Shown here one piece after another: positions 16,940 through 25,100 of a stretch of DNA of 35,103 bases. The position numbers and the translations under genes were made by a program. The stretch spans positions 1 to 35,103 of the forward strand of contig MWYV01000005.1 in assembly GCA_002050435.1 (NCBI GenBank), in the 5' to 3' direction. The notes under the pieces were generated by a model. That model did not search any database, was not told where the DNA came from, and was given only the letters and a program-made list of their open reading frames with translations. Each line of letters begins with the position of its first letter. Positions within the stretch are counted from its first letter, which is position 1. The stretch is from Chitinophagales bacterium 33-2. Lineage in GTDB: Bacteria > Bacteroidota > Bacteroidia > Chitinophagales > Chitinophagaceae.

Positions 16940-17779
16940 TTACGTACCATGGAAATGCACCAATCCCTGCATAGGATTTTTTAAGATCACCCCTGGCTCA
17001 AATTCGTATGAATCGCATAACCCAAGGATCACATCCTTAAATCCAGCTGACACACTGCCCACAAAACTTACAGGGTATTTCCACACTTCACTGTATTTGC
17101 AAAGATGCTGGAAGAAAAAATCATTCAGCCCGTCTTCAATAATATTTTCTATCATGAAATGGCCCCGGTTCTCAGCGAGGAACATGGCGTATGAGGCCAG
17201 GTAACGGTTAGGCAATGGCTTTTTGTACACCTGGTCCAGTATTTCCGCTGGGGTTACCGCAAATTTCGCGAGGAACCGCGCCCTCAGATCTTCATCAAAA
17301 GTGTCATACATAAAATACTGGATCACCTTTTTACCAAGGTAGGCCCCACTGCCTTCATCTCCCAGTACATAACCAATTCCCGGACTGTTTTTTACAATGG
17401 TCTTTCCATTATAGTAACAGCTGTTGGAACCTGTTCCAAGTATGCAGGCAATTCCTTTTTCATGTCCACATACTGCTCTTGCTGCTGCCATCAGGTCTGT
17501 GTTCACCTGGGTCTTTGCCTCCGGAAAAACTTTCTTCAAAGCAAGCTTCACTATTCTGGCATTGTCCGGATTGGCACAGCCCGTACCGTAATAATGAATT
17601 TCATCAACTGGAACCTTTAATTTCTTTACCAGTTCTTTTTCCAACAGTGCTGTTATTTGTGCCGTACTTAGAAAATAAGGGCTGATCCCCTGAGTAAAAA
17701 TTGTCTTTTTCCTGCCATTATTCAATAGACACCATTCTGCTTTTGTTGCCCCGCTGTCCGCTATTAATCTTACTGCCAT
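16940..17779 (-). CDS. BadF/BadG-family amino-sugar kinase (GlcNAc or MurNAc kinase, MurK-like)
   Basis: 279 residues. ASKHA-fold ATPase motifs are clear: PHOSPHATE-1 ADSGATKAEW (residues 7-16), catalytic-site VNTDLMAAARA with Asp95, PHOSPHATE-2 LGTGSNSCYYNG (114-125) and GYVLGDEGSGAYLGKK (137-151). This is the N-acetylglucosamine kinase/BadF group. In Tannerella forsythia and Clostridium relatives of this family (MurK) phosphorylate MurNAc and/or GlcNAc; the murQ gene immediately downstream here makes a MurNAc kinase role attractive, since the product would be the MurQ substrate. Which sugar is used cannot be read from sequence. It diverges from the S41 protease gene across 88 bases. Family secure, substrate inferred. 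Confidence 0.9.
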   Translation of the reverse strand: MAVRLIADSGATKAEWCLLNNGRKKTIFTQGISPYFLSTAQITALLEKELVKKLKVPVDEIHYYGTGCANPDNARIVKLALKKVFPEAKTQVNTDLMAAARAVCGHEKGIACILGTGSNSCYYNGKTIVKNSPGIGYVLGDEGSGAYLGKKVIQYFMYDTFDEDLRARFLAKFAVTPAEILDQVYKKPLPNRYLASYAMFLAENRGHFMIENIIEDGLNDFFFQHLCKYSEVWKYPVSFVGSVSAGFKDVILGLCDSYEFEPGVILKNPMQGLVHFHGT

Positions 17780-17867
17780 GATATAAAGTATTGTTGAAAT
17801 CTTTTTTGATTCGGCATCATTCTGTCAAAACTGCTATTTTGCAACAATTTACAAAGTAAAGGATACG

Positions 17868-19460
17868 ATGAGGAATAAAAAATTACAGGTATGGCTTCCG
17901 TTGATCCTGTCTGTCGTTATGGTCGCGGGGATGTTCTTTGGTTTCAAGCTGCACCAGCAAACAGGCAGCAGGGATGGTTTTTTTAAACAGAATCGTAAGT
18001 CGGCCCTACAGGAGGCGCTTGACCTGATCCGCGACCGCTATGTAGATGTTGTAAAAATGGATTCTTTGCAAAACGATGCAATGAATGATGTGATGAGCCA
18101 TTTAGATCCGCACTCGGTATTTATCCCGGCTTCCAACCTTGATGAAATGAATGAAGATCTTGCCGGGAACTTTGAAGGCATTGGTGTAGAGTTCAACATT
18201 TTTGAAGATACAGTGCATGTGATCTATGTAGTTCCTAATGGGCCGGGCGATAAGGCAGGTTTAAAGATCGGGGATCGCATCATTAAGGTAGATACCACTT
18301 CAATTGTAAGTAAAATACTGCCCAGCGCTGAGATCAGGAGAATGATCCGCGGAAAAGGCGGCACAAAGGTTTCCTTAAGTGTGGCAAGAGGAAATGAGGT
18401 AATTGTTTACAACATAGCACGTGGCAGAATACCATTGCCCTCCCTGGATGCATCCTATATGATTGAACCGGGTATGGGTTTTATCAAACTCAATAAGTTT
18501 TCTGAAACAACGTATGCTGAATTTATGCGTGCCATGGAGGAACTTCTTGCAAAAGGCATGAACAGGCTGATTCTGGACCTTCGTGGCAACGGAGGCGGTT
18601 TCATTACCCAGGCAGTGAATATTGCGGATGAATTTTTAGACGGTGAAAAACTGATCGTATATACCCAGGGAACCAATATTAAACGACAGGATTATAAAGC
18701 ACAGAAAGAGGGTATTTTTGAAAAAGGCAAACTGGTGATCCTTGTGGATGAATTAACAGCTAGCGCCAGTGAGATCGTGGCAGGTGCCATCCAGGACTGG
18801 GACCGTGGAACCATTGTGGGGCGGCGTTCTTTTGGTAAAGGCCTTGTGCAGGAACAATACCAGCTGAGCGACGGATCGGCAGTAAGACTTACTGTAGCAC
18901 GTTATTTTACCCCTTCCAACAGAAGCATCCAGCGGCCTTATGACCAGGGAAAAAAGATCTATATGGAGGATCTGAACAACAGGTATGAACATGGAGAATT
19001 GCTGACCGCAGATTCCATTCATTTCAAGAATGATCAATCGTTTAAAACCAGTGGTGGCAGGACTGTTTATGGTGGCGGTGGCATTATGCCTGATCTTTTT
19101 GTTCCCATAGACACCAGTTTATTTACTAAAAGTGTTACCCGATTATACCTCGATGGGCGGTTCAACAATTTCATTTACAAGTATTATATCAACCATCCCG
19201 AAAAGTTCAACCAGTTCAGATCTCCTTCCGAACTCGCCGGAAAATACCAGGATATGTCGGAATCCTGGAACCAGTTGGTGGTTTATGCCTTAAAGGACAG
19301 CATTTACCTGAACCGGATCCCCGAAAGTGATAAAAAAAGCATCCAGGAAAGAATGAAGGCCTATATGGCAAGGCTTAAGTGGCGTATGCAGGGTTATTAT
19401 GAAGTGTATAATCAGTACGACCCTGTTGTTATAAAAGCCAGAGAGGTGCTTTCAAAATAA
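17868..19460 (+). CDS. S41-family C-terminal processing protease (CtpA/Tsp type)
   Basis: 530 residues. An N-terminal hydrophobic segment (about residues 8-26) is a signal anchor or signal peptide, so the protease acts in the periplasm. A PDZ domain follows (about 93-180; NFEGIGVEFNIFEDTVHVIY and GDKAGLKIGDRIIKVD). The peptidase core has LDLRGNGGGFITQAV (236-250). The catalytic dyad is Ser299 in ELTASASE and Lys324 in SFGKG, 25 residues apart as in E. coli Prc and other members. The last 140 residues are a helical C-terminal extension common in Bacteroidota homologues. Such proteases trim exported proteins at their C-termini and affect envelope quality control. Single gene, divergent from the amino-sugar kinase. 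Identification is secure; substrate unknown. Confidence 0.96.
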   Translation: MRNKKLQVWLPLILSVVMVAGMFFGFKLHQQTGSRDGFFKQNRKSALQEALDLIRDRYVDVVKMDSLQNDAMNDVMSHLDPHSVFIPASNLDEMNEDLAGNFEGIGVEFNIFEDTVHVIYVVPNGPGDKAGLKIGDRIIKVDTTSIVSKILPSAEIRRMIRGKGGTKVSLSVARGNEVIVYNIARGRIPLPSLDASYMIEPGMGFIKLNKFSETTYAEFMRAMEELLAKGMNRLILDLRGNGGGFITQAVNIADEFLDGEKLIVYTQGTNIKRQDYKAQKEGIFEKGKLVILVDELTASASEIVAGAIQDWDRGTIVGRRSFGKGLVQEQYQLSDGSAVRLTVARYFTPSNRSIQRPYDQGKKIYMEDLNNRYEHGELLTADSIHFKNDQSFKTSGGRTVYGGGGIMPDLFVPIDTSLFTKSVTRLYLDGRFNNFIYKYYINHPEKFNQFRSPSELAGKYQDMSESWNQLVVYALKDSIYLNRIPESDKKSIQERMKAYMARLKWRMQGYYEVYNQYDPVVIKAREVLSK

Positions 19461-19479
19461 AAGGCCCGAAGACCTTGTA

Positions 19480-19830
19480 TTATACATCTATATTTTTCTG
19501 GTTTAGCCATTCCTTTTTTTCCACCGCGTATGAAGCGATCAGCCCTATGCCGCCGCCAATAGCAATTAGTGCAAAATAAATGGGTTCACTGTCATGCCTG
19601 CGGGAAATACTGTGGTCAATGATGTAGGCGATCAGAAGACCTAAGCCAGCGCCCAGGAATAACAATCCAGTTTTTAAACTGCGGTAAGGGGCCGGACGGT
19701 TCGCATGTTCTCTGGGGTTCATGTTTTTTTCGATCATGGCCAGGTTCTCTTTTGCTTTGAGATAGCTGATACCGAAGATCATAGCAAAGGCGCCAAGAGA
19801 GATCATGATCGGAATTAAAAAAGGTGACAT
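19480..19830 (-). CDS. Small DUF6249-like membrane protein
   Basis: 116 residues from ATG at 19830 (MSPFLIPIMISLGAFAMIFG). The frame is open to 19989, but the extra 53 residues run through the intergenic inverted repeat and look non-coding. Three membrane segments: about residues 4-22, 54-71 and 83-102. Between the first two lies a short cytoplasmic stretch KENLAMIEKNMNPRE resembling the ER-MAL-IE-KG pattern of DUF6249 proteins. These are small membrane proteins of unknown function that I recall being found close to ECF sigma factor genes in Bacteroidota; here the divergent neighbour is indeed an ECF sigma factor. A role in that signalling module is an inference. Confidence 0.75.
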   Translation of the reverse strand: MSPFLIPIMISLGAFAMIFGISYLKAKENLAMIEKNMNPREHANRPAPYRSLKTGLLFLGAGLGLLIAYIIDHSISRRHDSEPIYFALIAIGGGIGLIASYAVEKKEWLNQKNIDV

Positions 19831-19951
19831 AGTTTTTGTTTTATTGCCCGACTTGCAGGCAGTTATAAATTTAGTTTTTATTTTCTTCCCGTGGGATTCA
19901 GCATATCTGACGAGGCCTGTTTCGGGCAGGTTACAGGAGAAGGGGAAAAAT

Positions 19952-20008
19952 AAGTTGTTAGCTTTTAGAGGAAAGCCTGTCCTAAACAACTAAACGCCTA
20001 AACAACTT
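19952..20008 (+). repeat. CTAAAC-type inverted repeat in the sigma-factor upstream region
   Basis: Left arm 19952-19968 (AAGTTGTTAGCTTTTAG) and right arm 19990-20008 (CTAAACGCCTAAACAACTT) are complementary apart from small indels, around a 21-base centre. The right side (19983-20007) is itself an 8-base-period run of CTAAAC units. The unit, the inverted layout and the centre length all resemble the much larger structure at 6618-6830. Confidence 0.75.
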
Positions 20009-20095
20009 CCCTTTATCCAAAAATCTCAATCTCCTATATCTTATTATAACTTCGCATGTAACCTACCAAAACAATAATGGGTCTAATGCTTTATA

Positions 20096-20674
20096 ATGCA
20101 CACCGAAACTGCTGATATTGATGTAATCAGCCAGGTTTTGCAGGGCGATCATAACGCCTATGCAATACTGGTAAACCGTTACCAGAATTTTGTATTTACC
20201 ATTGTGTCAAGATATATAAAGTCAAGAGAAGATGCGGAAGAAGTAGCGCAGGATGTATTTGTTAAAGCTTACCGTTCCCTGGCCAATTTTAAAGGCGCTT
20301 CCAAATTCAGCACCTGGTTATATACGGTAACAACTACAACATGCATCACATTTTTAAGGAAGAAGAAACTGGATATACACTCTCTTGATAATGAAAAAGT
20401 ATTTGAAGTGGCAGCCCAGCAAGATGGCGGAATGAGTGCAAACCAGGTAGAACAAAAAAACAGAGTGCAAATGGTAAACGAATCTATACGCATGCTGAAT
20501 CCGGATGATGCCCAGGTGATTACACTGTTTTACAAGGGGGAACAAACACTCGATGAAATAGCTGCCATTTTAGGTAAAGAAACGAATACAGTAAAAGTGC
20601 AATTGCACAGGGCAAGAGCCAGGCTTAAAGAAAAAATGCAAAAGCATTTTGCACATGAAATAAGAGACATTTAG
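20096..20674 (+). CDS. ECF-type RNA polymerase sigma factor
   Basis: 192 residues. Sigma region 2 covers about residues 18-90 (YAILVNRYQNFVFTIVSRYI, then SREDAEEVAQDVFVKAYRSL with the core-binding and -10-binding helices, and KFSTWLYTVTTTTCITFLRK). Region 4 covers about 130-185 (LNPDDAQVITLFYKGEQTLDEIAAILGKETNTVKVQLHRARARLKEKM), a normal -35-binding helix-turn-helix. No region 3 or C-terminal extension, as expected for ECF sigmas. Two upstream ATGs (20077 and 20086) are out of frame. The next gene, 20 bases downstream, encodes a membrane protein with anti-sigma features, so this is a sigma/anti-sigma pair in one transcript. Stimulus and regulon are unknown. Confidence 0.95.
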   Translation: MHTETADIDVISQVLQGDHNAYAILVNRYQNFVFTIVSRYIKSREDAEEVAQDVFVKAYRSLANFKGASKFSTWLYTVTTTTCITFLRKKKLDIHSLDNEKVFEVAAQQDGGMSANQVEQKNRVQMVNESIRMLNPDDAQVITLFYKGEQTLDEIAAILGKETNTVKVQLHRARARLKEKMQKHFAHEIRDI

Positions 20675-20694
20675 AATTAAATAAACCTATTGTT

Positions 20695-21234
20695 ATGAAA
20701 GAGGCGGAAAACTTCCGGTTTGAGCAGGATGAAATGGAAATGAGGTTGTGGGATTATATTGATGGAATTGCAGCAGGCGAACAAAGGAAACTCATTGAGG
20801 ATTTGTTGAGCAGTAACCAGGAATGGAAATTAAAATATGAAGCGTTACTTGCAGTACACCAATCTCTGAACCTGGTTGAACTGGAACAACCTTCGTTGCG
20901 CTTTACCAGGAATGTAATGGAAGAAATAGCCAAACTCCAGATCGCACCGGCGGCAAAAAACTATATTAACAGCAGGATTATTTACGGTATTGCAGGGTTT
21001 TTTATTACAATTATTCTTTCTTTCCTTGTTTACGCCATTTCCCAGATCAAATGGAATGCAGCGAACCAAAATGATTCAGTGCTGGGAATTGATTTTACAA
21101 GCGTAGATTATTCAGGTATTTTTAATAACACTTTTGTCAATGCATTTATGATGGCAAATGTGCTTTTAGGCCTCATGCTTTTCGACCGTTACCTCGATAA
21201 TAAAAAGAAAGAGATGAGGAAAAATTTGGGATAA
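20695..21234 (+). CDS. Probable membrane anti-sigma factor
   Basis: 179 residues. The N-terminal cytoplasmic part (1-95) has the LWDYIDGIAAGEQRKLIEDLLSSN pattern found in Bacteroidota anti-sigma proteins, and lacks the HxxxCxxC zinc motif of classical ZAS anti-sigmas. Two hydrophobic segments follow (about residues 99-118 and 145-163), flanking a short extracytoplasmic loop of about 25 residues, and the tail DRYLDNKKKEMRKNLG returns to the cytoplasm. It begins 20 bases after the ECF sigma gene, so it most likely sequesters that sigma at the membrane. The extracytoplasmic loop is too short to be a sensor domain on its own, suggesting that the signal is sensed within the membrane or by a partner. 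Function is inferred from position and topology. Confidence 0.75.
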   Translation: MKEAENFRFEQDEMEMRLWDYIDGIAAGEQRKLIEDLLSSNQEWKLKYEALLAVHQSLNLVELEQPSLRFTRNVMEEIAKLQIAPAAKNYINSRIIYGIAGFFITIILSFLVYAISQIKWNAANQNDSVLGIDFTSVDYSGIFNNTFVNAFMMANVLLGLMLFDRYLDNKKKEMRKNLG

Positions 21235-21254
21235 GATGCCAGGTATTCAGGTCT

Positions 21255-21851
21255 TTACAGCACTTTATTTAACGCTTCAAGAATATCTTTTACCCAGGGC
21301 CGTTTTTTATAATCGGCTTCAAAAAAACGGTAACTCACTGTTCCGTCTTTATTAATAATATACACCGCAGGAACAGGTAATGCCGCTTCCTTCTGGCTGT
21401 TTTGTTTTACCAGATCAATACCCGCATTTTTATAACGCGCCACCGTTCTGTCATCCACCTTAAACGATACCCCATACTGAGTAGCGATCTTCATTCCTTC
21501 GTCGCTGATAATGCTGAAGGAAGCACCAGTTTTACCAACCGTAGAATCAATGCCGGTTTTATTTTCAGGAGTGATCGCTATCAGCGTTGCCCCTTTACCA
21601 AGTATATAATCAAGAGAATCCTGGAACCTGCTTAATTCCCTGTTGCAAAATGGACACCAGCTACCACGGTAAAACATCAAAACAACCGGCCCTTTCCTGC
21701 GCAGGTCTTTTAAGCTGATCTCATTACCTGATTGATCTTTTGCTTTAAAATCAGCTGCTTTGGAATTTATAAATAAACCTTCGGGTTTATCCTGGGCACT
21801 AGTTACCGAAAAGGTGATGAATGCAGCCAAAAGAAACAGGATCTTCTTCAT
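21255..21851 (-). CDS. Exported peroxiredoxin-like (AhpC/TSA) thiol protein
   Basis: 198 residues. Signal peptide 1-19/20 (MKKILFLLAAFITFSVTSAQ), so it acts in the periplasm. The thioredoxin fold carries YRGSWCPFCN (residues 61-70) with Cys66 and Cys69. The CPFC pair, rather than the PxxxTxxC of a typical 2-Cys peroxiredoxin, fits the 'peroxiredoxin-like' subgroup. PVPAVYIINKDGTVSYRFFEADYKKR is the later conserved block with the cis-Pro region. It is expected to reduce peroxides or act as a thiol-disulfide oxidoreductase. It stands alone, convergent with the anti-sigma gene, and is separated from smc by 331 bases. Activity class is inferred. Confidence 0.88.
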   Translation of the reverse strand: MKKILFLLAAFITFSVTSAQDKPEGLFINSKAADFKAKDQSGNEISLKDLRRKGPVVLMFYRGSWCPFCNRELSRFQDSLDYILGKGATLIAITPENKTGIDSTVGKTGASFSIISDEGMKIATQYGVSFKVDDRTVARYKNAGIDLVKQNSQKEAALPVPAVYIINKDGTVSYRFFEADYKKRPWVKDILEALNKVL

Positions 21852-22182
21852 AATTAAAATTGAGCCTTAAAATTAGGTTCAATTCAATTGATAACACCCT
21901 AAACAGGTGCTATTAACTTTTAATTGGTGAATGGCCCTTATTTTTTGATCATCACATAACCGCAGCCAGCAACAAATCAAATCCTGGCAGGTATCCTGGA
22001 TGAATGAGCGCACTGGCCTTCCACAATGGCCAGCCAGTGTGTTTAAGGTGATACCCAAGGCGAAAGTCATAAAAATATTGGATGCGTTAAGAACCTGATC
22101 GTTTTAAACAAGAAAATTGTTAAAATCAAATTTTTAAAAAAAAGACCTCCTGAGAGGTCTCGAATCACATTCAAATTGCTCA
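21852..22182. other. 331-base intergenic stretch between the peroxiredoxin-like gene and smc
   Basis: Holds the smc terminator at 22136-22160 and a possible -7-like TAATTTTA upstream of the peroxiredoxin-like gene. A hairpin CTGGCC / GGCCAG (22013-22018 with 22028-22033, 9-base loop) lies in the middle. A 63-codon minus-strand frame (21879-22070) covers the hairpin but is Cys-rich and unlike a real protein. The rest shows nothing I can assign. Confidence 0.6.
22136..22160 (-). terminator. Rho-independent terminator of smc
   Basis: On the minus strand AGACCTC / GAGGTCT (plus 22143-22149 with 22154-22160), 4-base loop, followed by a run of eight T. It lies 22 bases after the smc stop codon. 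Confidence 0.9.
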
Positions 22183-25100
22183 TTAATTTAAACTGCGGAA
22201 ATCTACAGGTACCAGCTTACTCACTCCTGGTTCCTGCATGGTAACACCATAAATCACATCCACAGCACTCATAGTTGTTTTGTTATGCGTAACAATAATA
22301 AACTGGGAATTATTTGAAAATTCCCTGATCATATTGGTAAACTTTCCAACATTGGCATCATCAAGCGGCGCATCTACTTCATCGAGAATACAGAAAGGTG
22401 CAGGCTTGATCAGGTAAATGGCAAATAAAAGTGCGGTTGCCGTTAAGGTGCGTTCTCCACCACTCAGCTGGCTGATGCTGGTCGGACGTTTGCCTTTTGG
22501 CTTGGCCATAATATCAATACTTGTTTCGGCAAGATTATCCGGGTTTTCCAGAATCAGGTCGCATTGGTCATCTTCAGTAAACAGAGTTTTAAAAACTTTG
22601 CGGAAATTTTCTCTTACCTGGTTGAAAGTATCGAGGAATTTCTGGTTGGCCGTTGTTTCAACTTCAGCAATTGTTTGCAGCAAACTTTGTTTGGCGTTAA
22701 CCAGGTCATCTTTTTGTTCAACAATAAATTCATAGCGCTTTCTCATTTCTTCAAAAGCTTCAATGGCAGTTGGATTGACCTCACCCAAATTTTCAAGGCG
22801 CTTTTTCATCCTGTCTGCCTTTTCCTGGAGTTCCTCTACAGGTGTTTCAGAATTCCTGGGTTCATCCAGCACATCTTCAAGCTGAATCCTGAATTCAACA
22901 TTCAGTCTTTCCTTCATTCCTGCAAGCTGCAGTTTAACATCGGAAAGTTTGTCCTTAATCTCAGAAAGCAAATGTTCTACCTGCTCCTTGCCTTTAACTT
23001 TATGACGCAGTTCACTTTCTTTAGCACTTAATTTACTGCGGATATTGTAATAAGTCTGGTCTGCCTCGTTCAGTATTTTTTCCTCTTCATCTTTTCGTTT
23101 CATCAGCTCAAACAAACCACCTTCGACCGATTTCAGTCCTGCTTCAGAACCTTCAATATTATCTGTGGTTTCCTTAAGTTGTATGGTATTAGTTTCTACC
23201 TGCTGTTTCAGATCATTCAATTGGTTGGTCTTGAACTGAAGTTCCTGCTTCAACGCGTTGATCTTGCTTTGTTCTCTTGTTACCTGCAGGTTCAGGTTAT
23301 TGTACTGGGTATTGATCTCGTTGTATTCAACTTCTATATTCCGGAATGCTTCCTCTGCCTGTTGCACCTGGCTTGAATTGTCGGCCAGATTCACATTCAG
23401 TTCTTCCAGTTCCTTACGCACATTATCAACAGCAGCATGTGTCTGGTCAAGCTGTTCCTGAAGGTCTTCGATCCTGTTCTGTGCGCTGGATTGCGCATGA
23501 GTAAGATTTTCAAGCTTATTCTGTAAACCATATAACTGGTTGTTCAGTTGCTGAATTTCCTGCTCCGATTGCCTGATTATACTTTCTTTCAGGTCTGCAT
23601 TGTAAGCAATTACTTCATTATGCCTTGACTGGATCTGGGCTGTAAGTTCATCAACAATTGATTTCTGTTCCAGGATCTGTTCATTCAGTTTTTCAAGGTT
23701 CTTGGCACGACCGATTTTTTTCCCTTCAAACAATCCTACACTTCCGCCGGTGAGGGTGAAATTTCCTTTCACATACTTACCATGCTTTTCAAGGATTACA
23801 AAACCATTGCTGTTTTCAAGCACCGATTCATCATCCGCAATAAATACATTGCCTAACAATTGCTCTGCAAGTTTGCTGTACTGTTCATCCACCTCGATCA
23901 CATCAAGTGCCGGTGTTGTATTTGCAGGCCTGTGATCAGGGTTATGAACAACTGCATCACTTACTTTATCAAGTAAAAAGAAATTGGCCTTACCTTTTTT
24001 ATTATTATCCAGCAGGTGAACGGCCTGCAATCCTTCTGCAAGATTATTTACAACATAATAATTCAGATAAGGTTCCAGCACATTTTCCACTGCAGCACGA
24101 AATTCTTCCTTAACGTAAATGATGTCGGACAAAATCGGTGCCTTATGGTTCCAGCCTTTGTTATTGTGCAGGAACTTGATGCTTTCCGGATAACCTTCCA
24201 TTGAATCCACCAGGCTTTTCAGCAGGTCGTGCTCGTTGCGTTTAGAATCCAGTTTGCGATTTTCATTGGCAAGATTGCTCCTTAACCCTTCCAGTACAGA
24301 TTGCGTTTGAAAGATCTGTTCTTTGGTTTTATTATGATGTTGCTGTAACTGTTCAAGGTCCGTCTGTTTTTGTTCAAGCAAATGCTGCTTTTCCTCTTTT
24401 TCTTTTTCCAGTTGATGTACCTGTTCCTGCCTTGTTGCCTTCTCTTCTTCCATCTGAAAAATGGTACGCTGAATATTCTGTATAGAAGTATCCGCTACGG
24501 CCACTTTTTTTTCTGCATCGAACTGGCTGCGCTGCACCAGTTGAAAAGCATTCCGCAACTGATTTACCTGCGTTCTGTTTTCATCCAGCACATTTCTTCT
24601 TTTATCAACCTGCGACCGCAGTTCTTCCAGTTGTCCTGAAAGCCCGTGCAAGGTCTGGTCTTCCTCCTGTATCTGTTGCTCCGTAAAATGAATACTTTCT
24701 TCAATTCCTTTGATCTGGCCTTCTGCTTTTCCGAGGAATTGGGAGAGATTGGTTTCTCTTTCCCTTAAATACTCCAGTCTTTGTGATGCCAGGTTTTTCT
24801 CGTTTTCCCTGGTACGAACAGTTTGAACCAGTTCATTAAACCCCTGCTGGAGATCGTGCAGTTGCTTTTCCTTTTCAATAAAGGCTACTCGCTCTTGTTC
24901 AAGCACTGCTTCCTCAGTTCCAATTTCGGCTTCAAGGGCGATCTTCTTATCAGTTTGTGATTCCTGTTGTTCGTTGAGCGTTTTGTAGGTAATATTGAAT
25001 CCTTCAAGTGCAGCTTTGGCAAGTTCTATGGAAACTTCGCGGTAGTCTTTTTTGATCTCAAAATATTTCTGCGCTTTTTTTGCCTGGTTCTCTAAAGTTT

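Noticed and set aside
17805..17841. Promoter for the S41 protease (TTTG at 17805, TATTTTG at 17835)
   Set aside because: Spacing of 26 bases is too long, and the -7 element is one base short of TAnnTTTG.
19831..19989. 53-residue N-terminal extension of the DUF6249-like protein
   Set aside because: It would translate part of the intergenic inverted repeat, and the ATG at 19830 gives a typical membrane-protein start.
20047..20054. -7 element TAACTTCG upstream of the ECF sigma gene
   Set aside because: One mismatch in the TTTG half and no -33 element at the right distance.
21879..22070. 63-codon minus-strand gene
   Set aside because: Cys-rich, hairpin-containing, no motif and no plausible partner; treated as intergenic.
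22564..23031. 155-codon plus-strand ORF inside smc
   Set aside because: Phe/Leu-rich antisense of the SMC coiled coil, a usual artefact.
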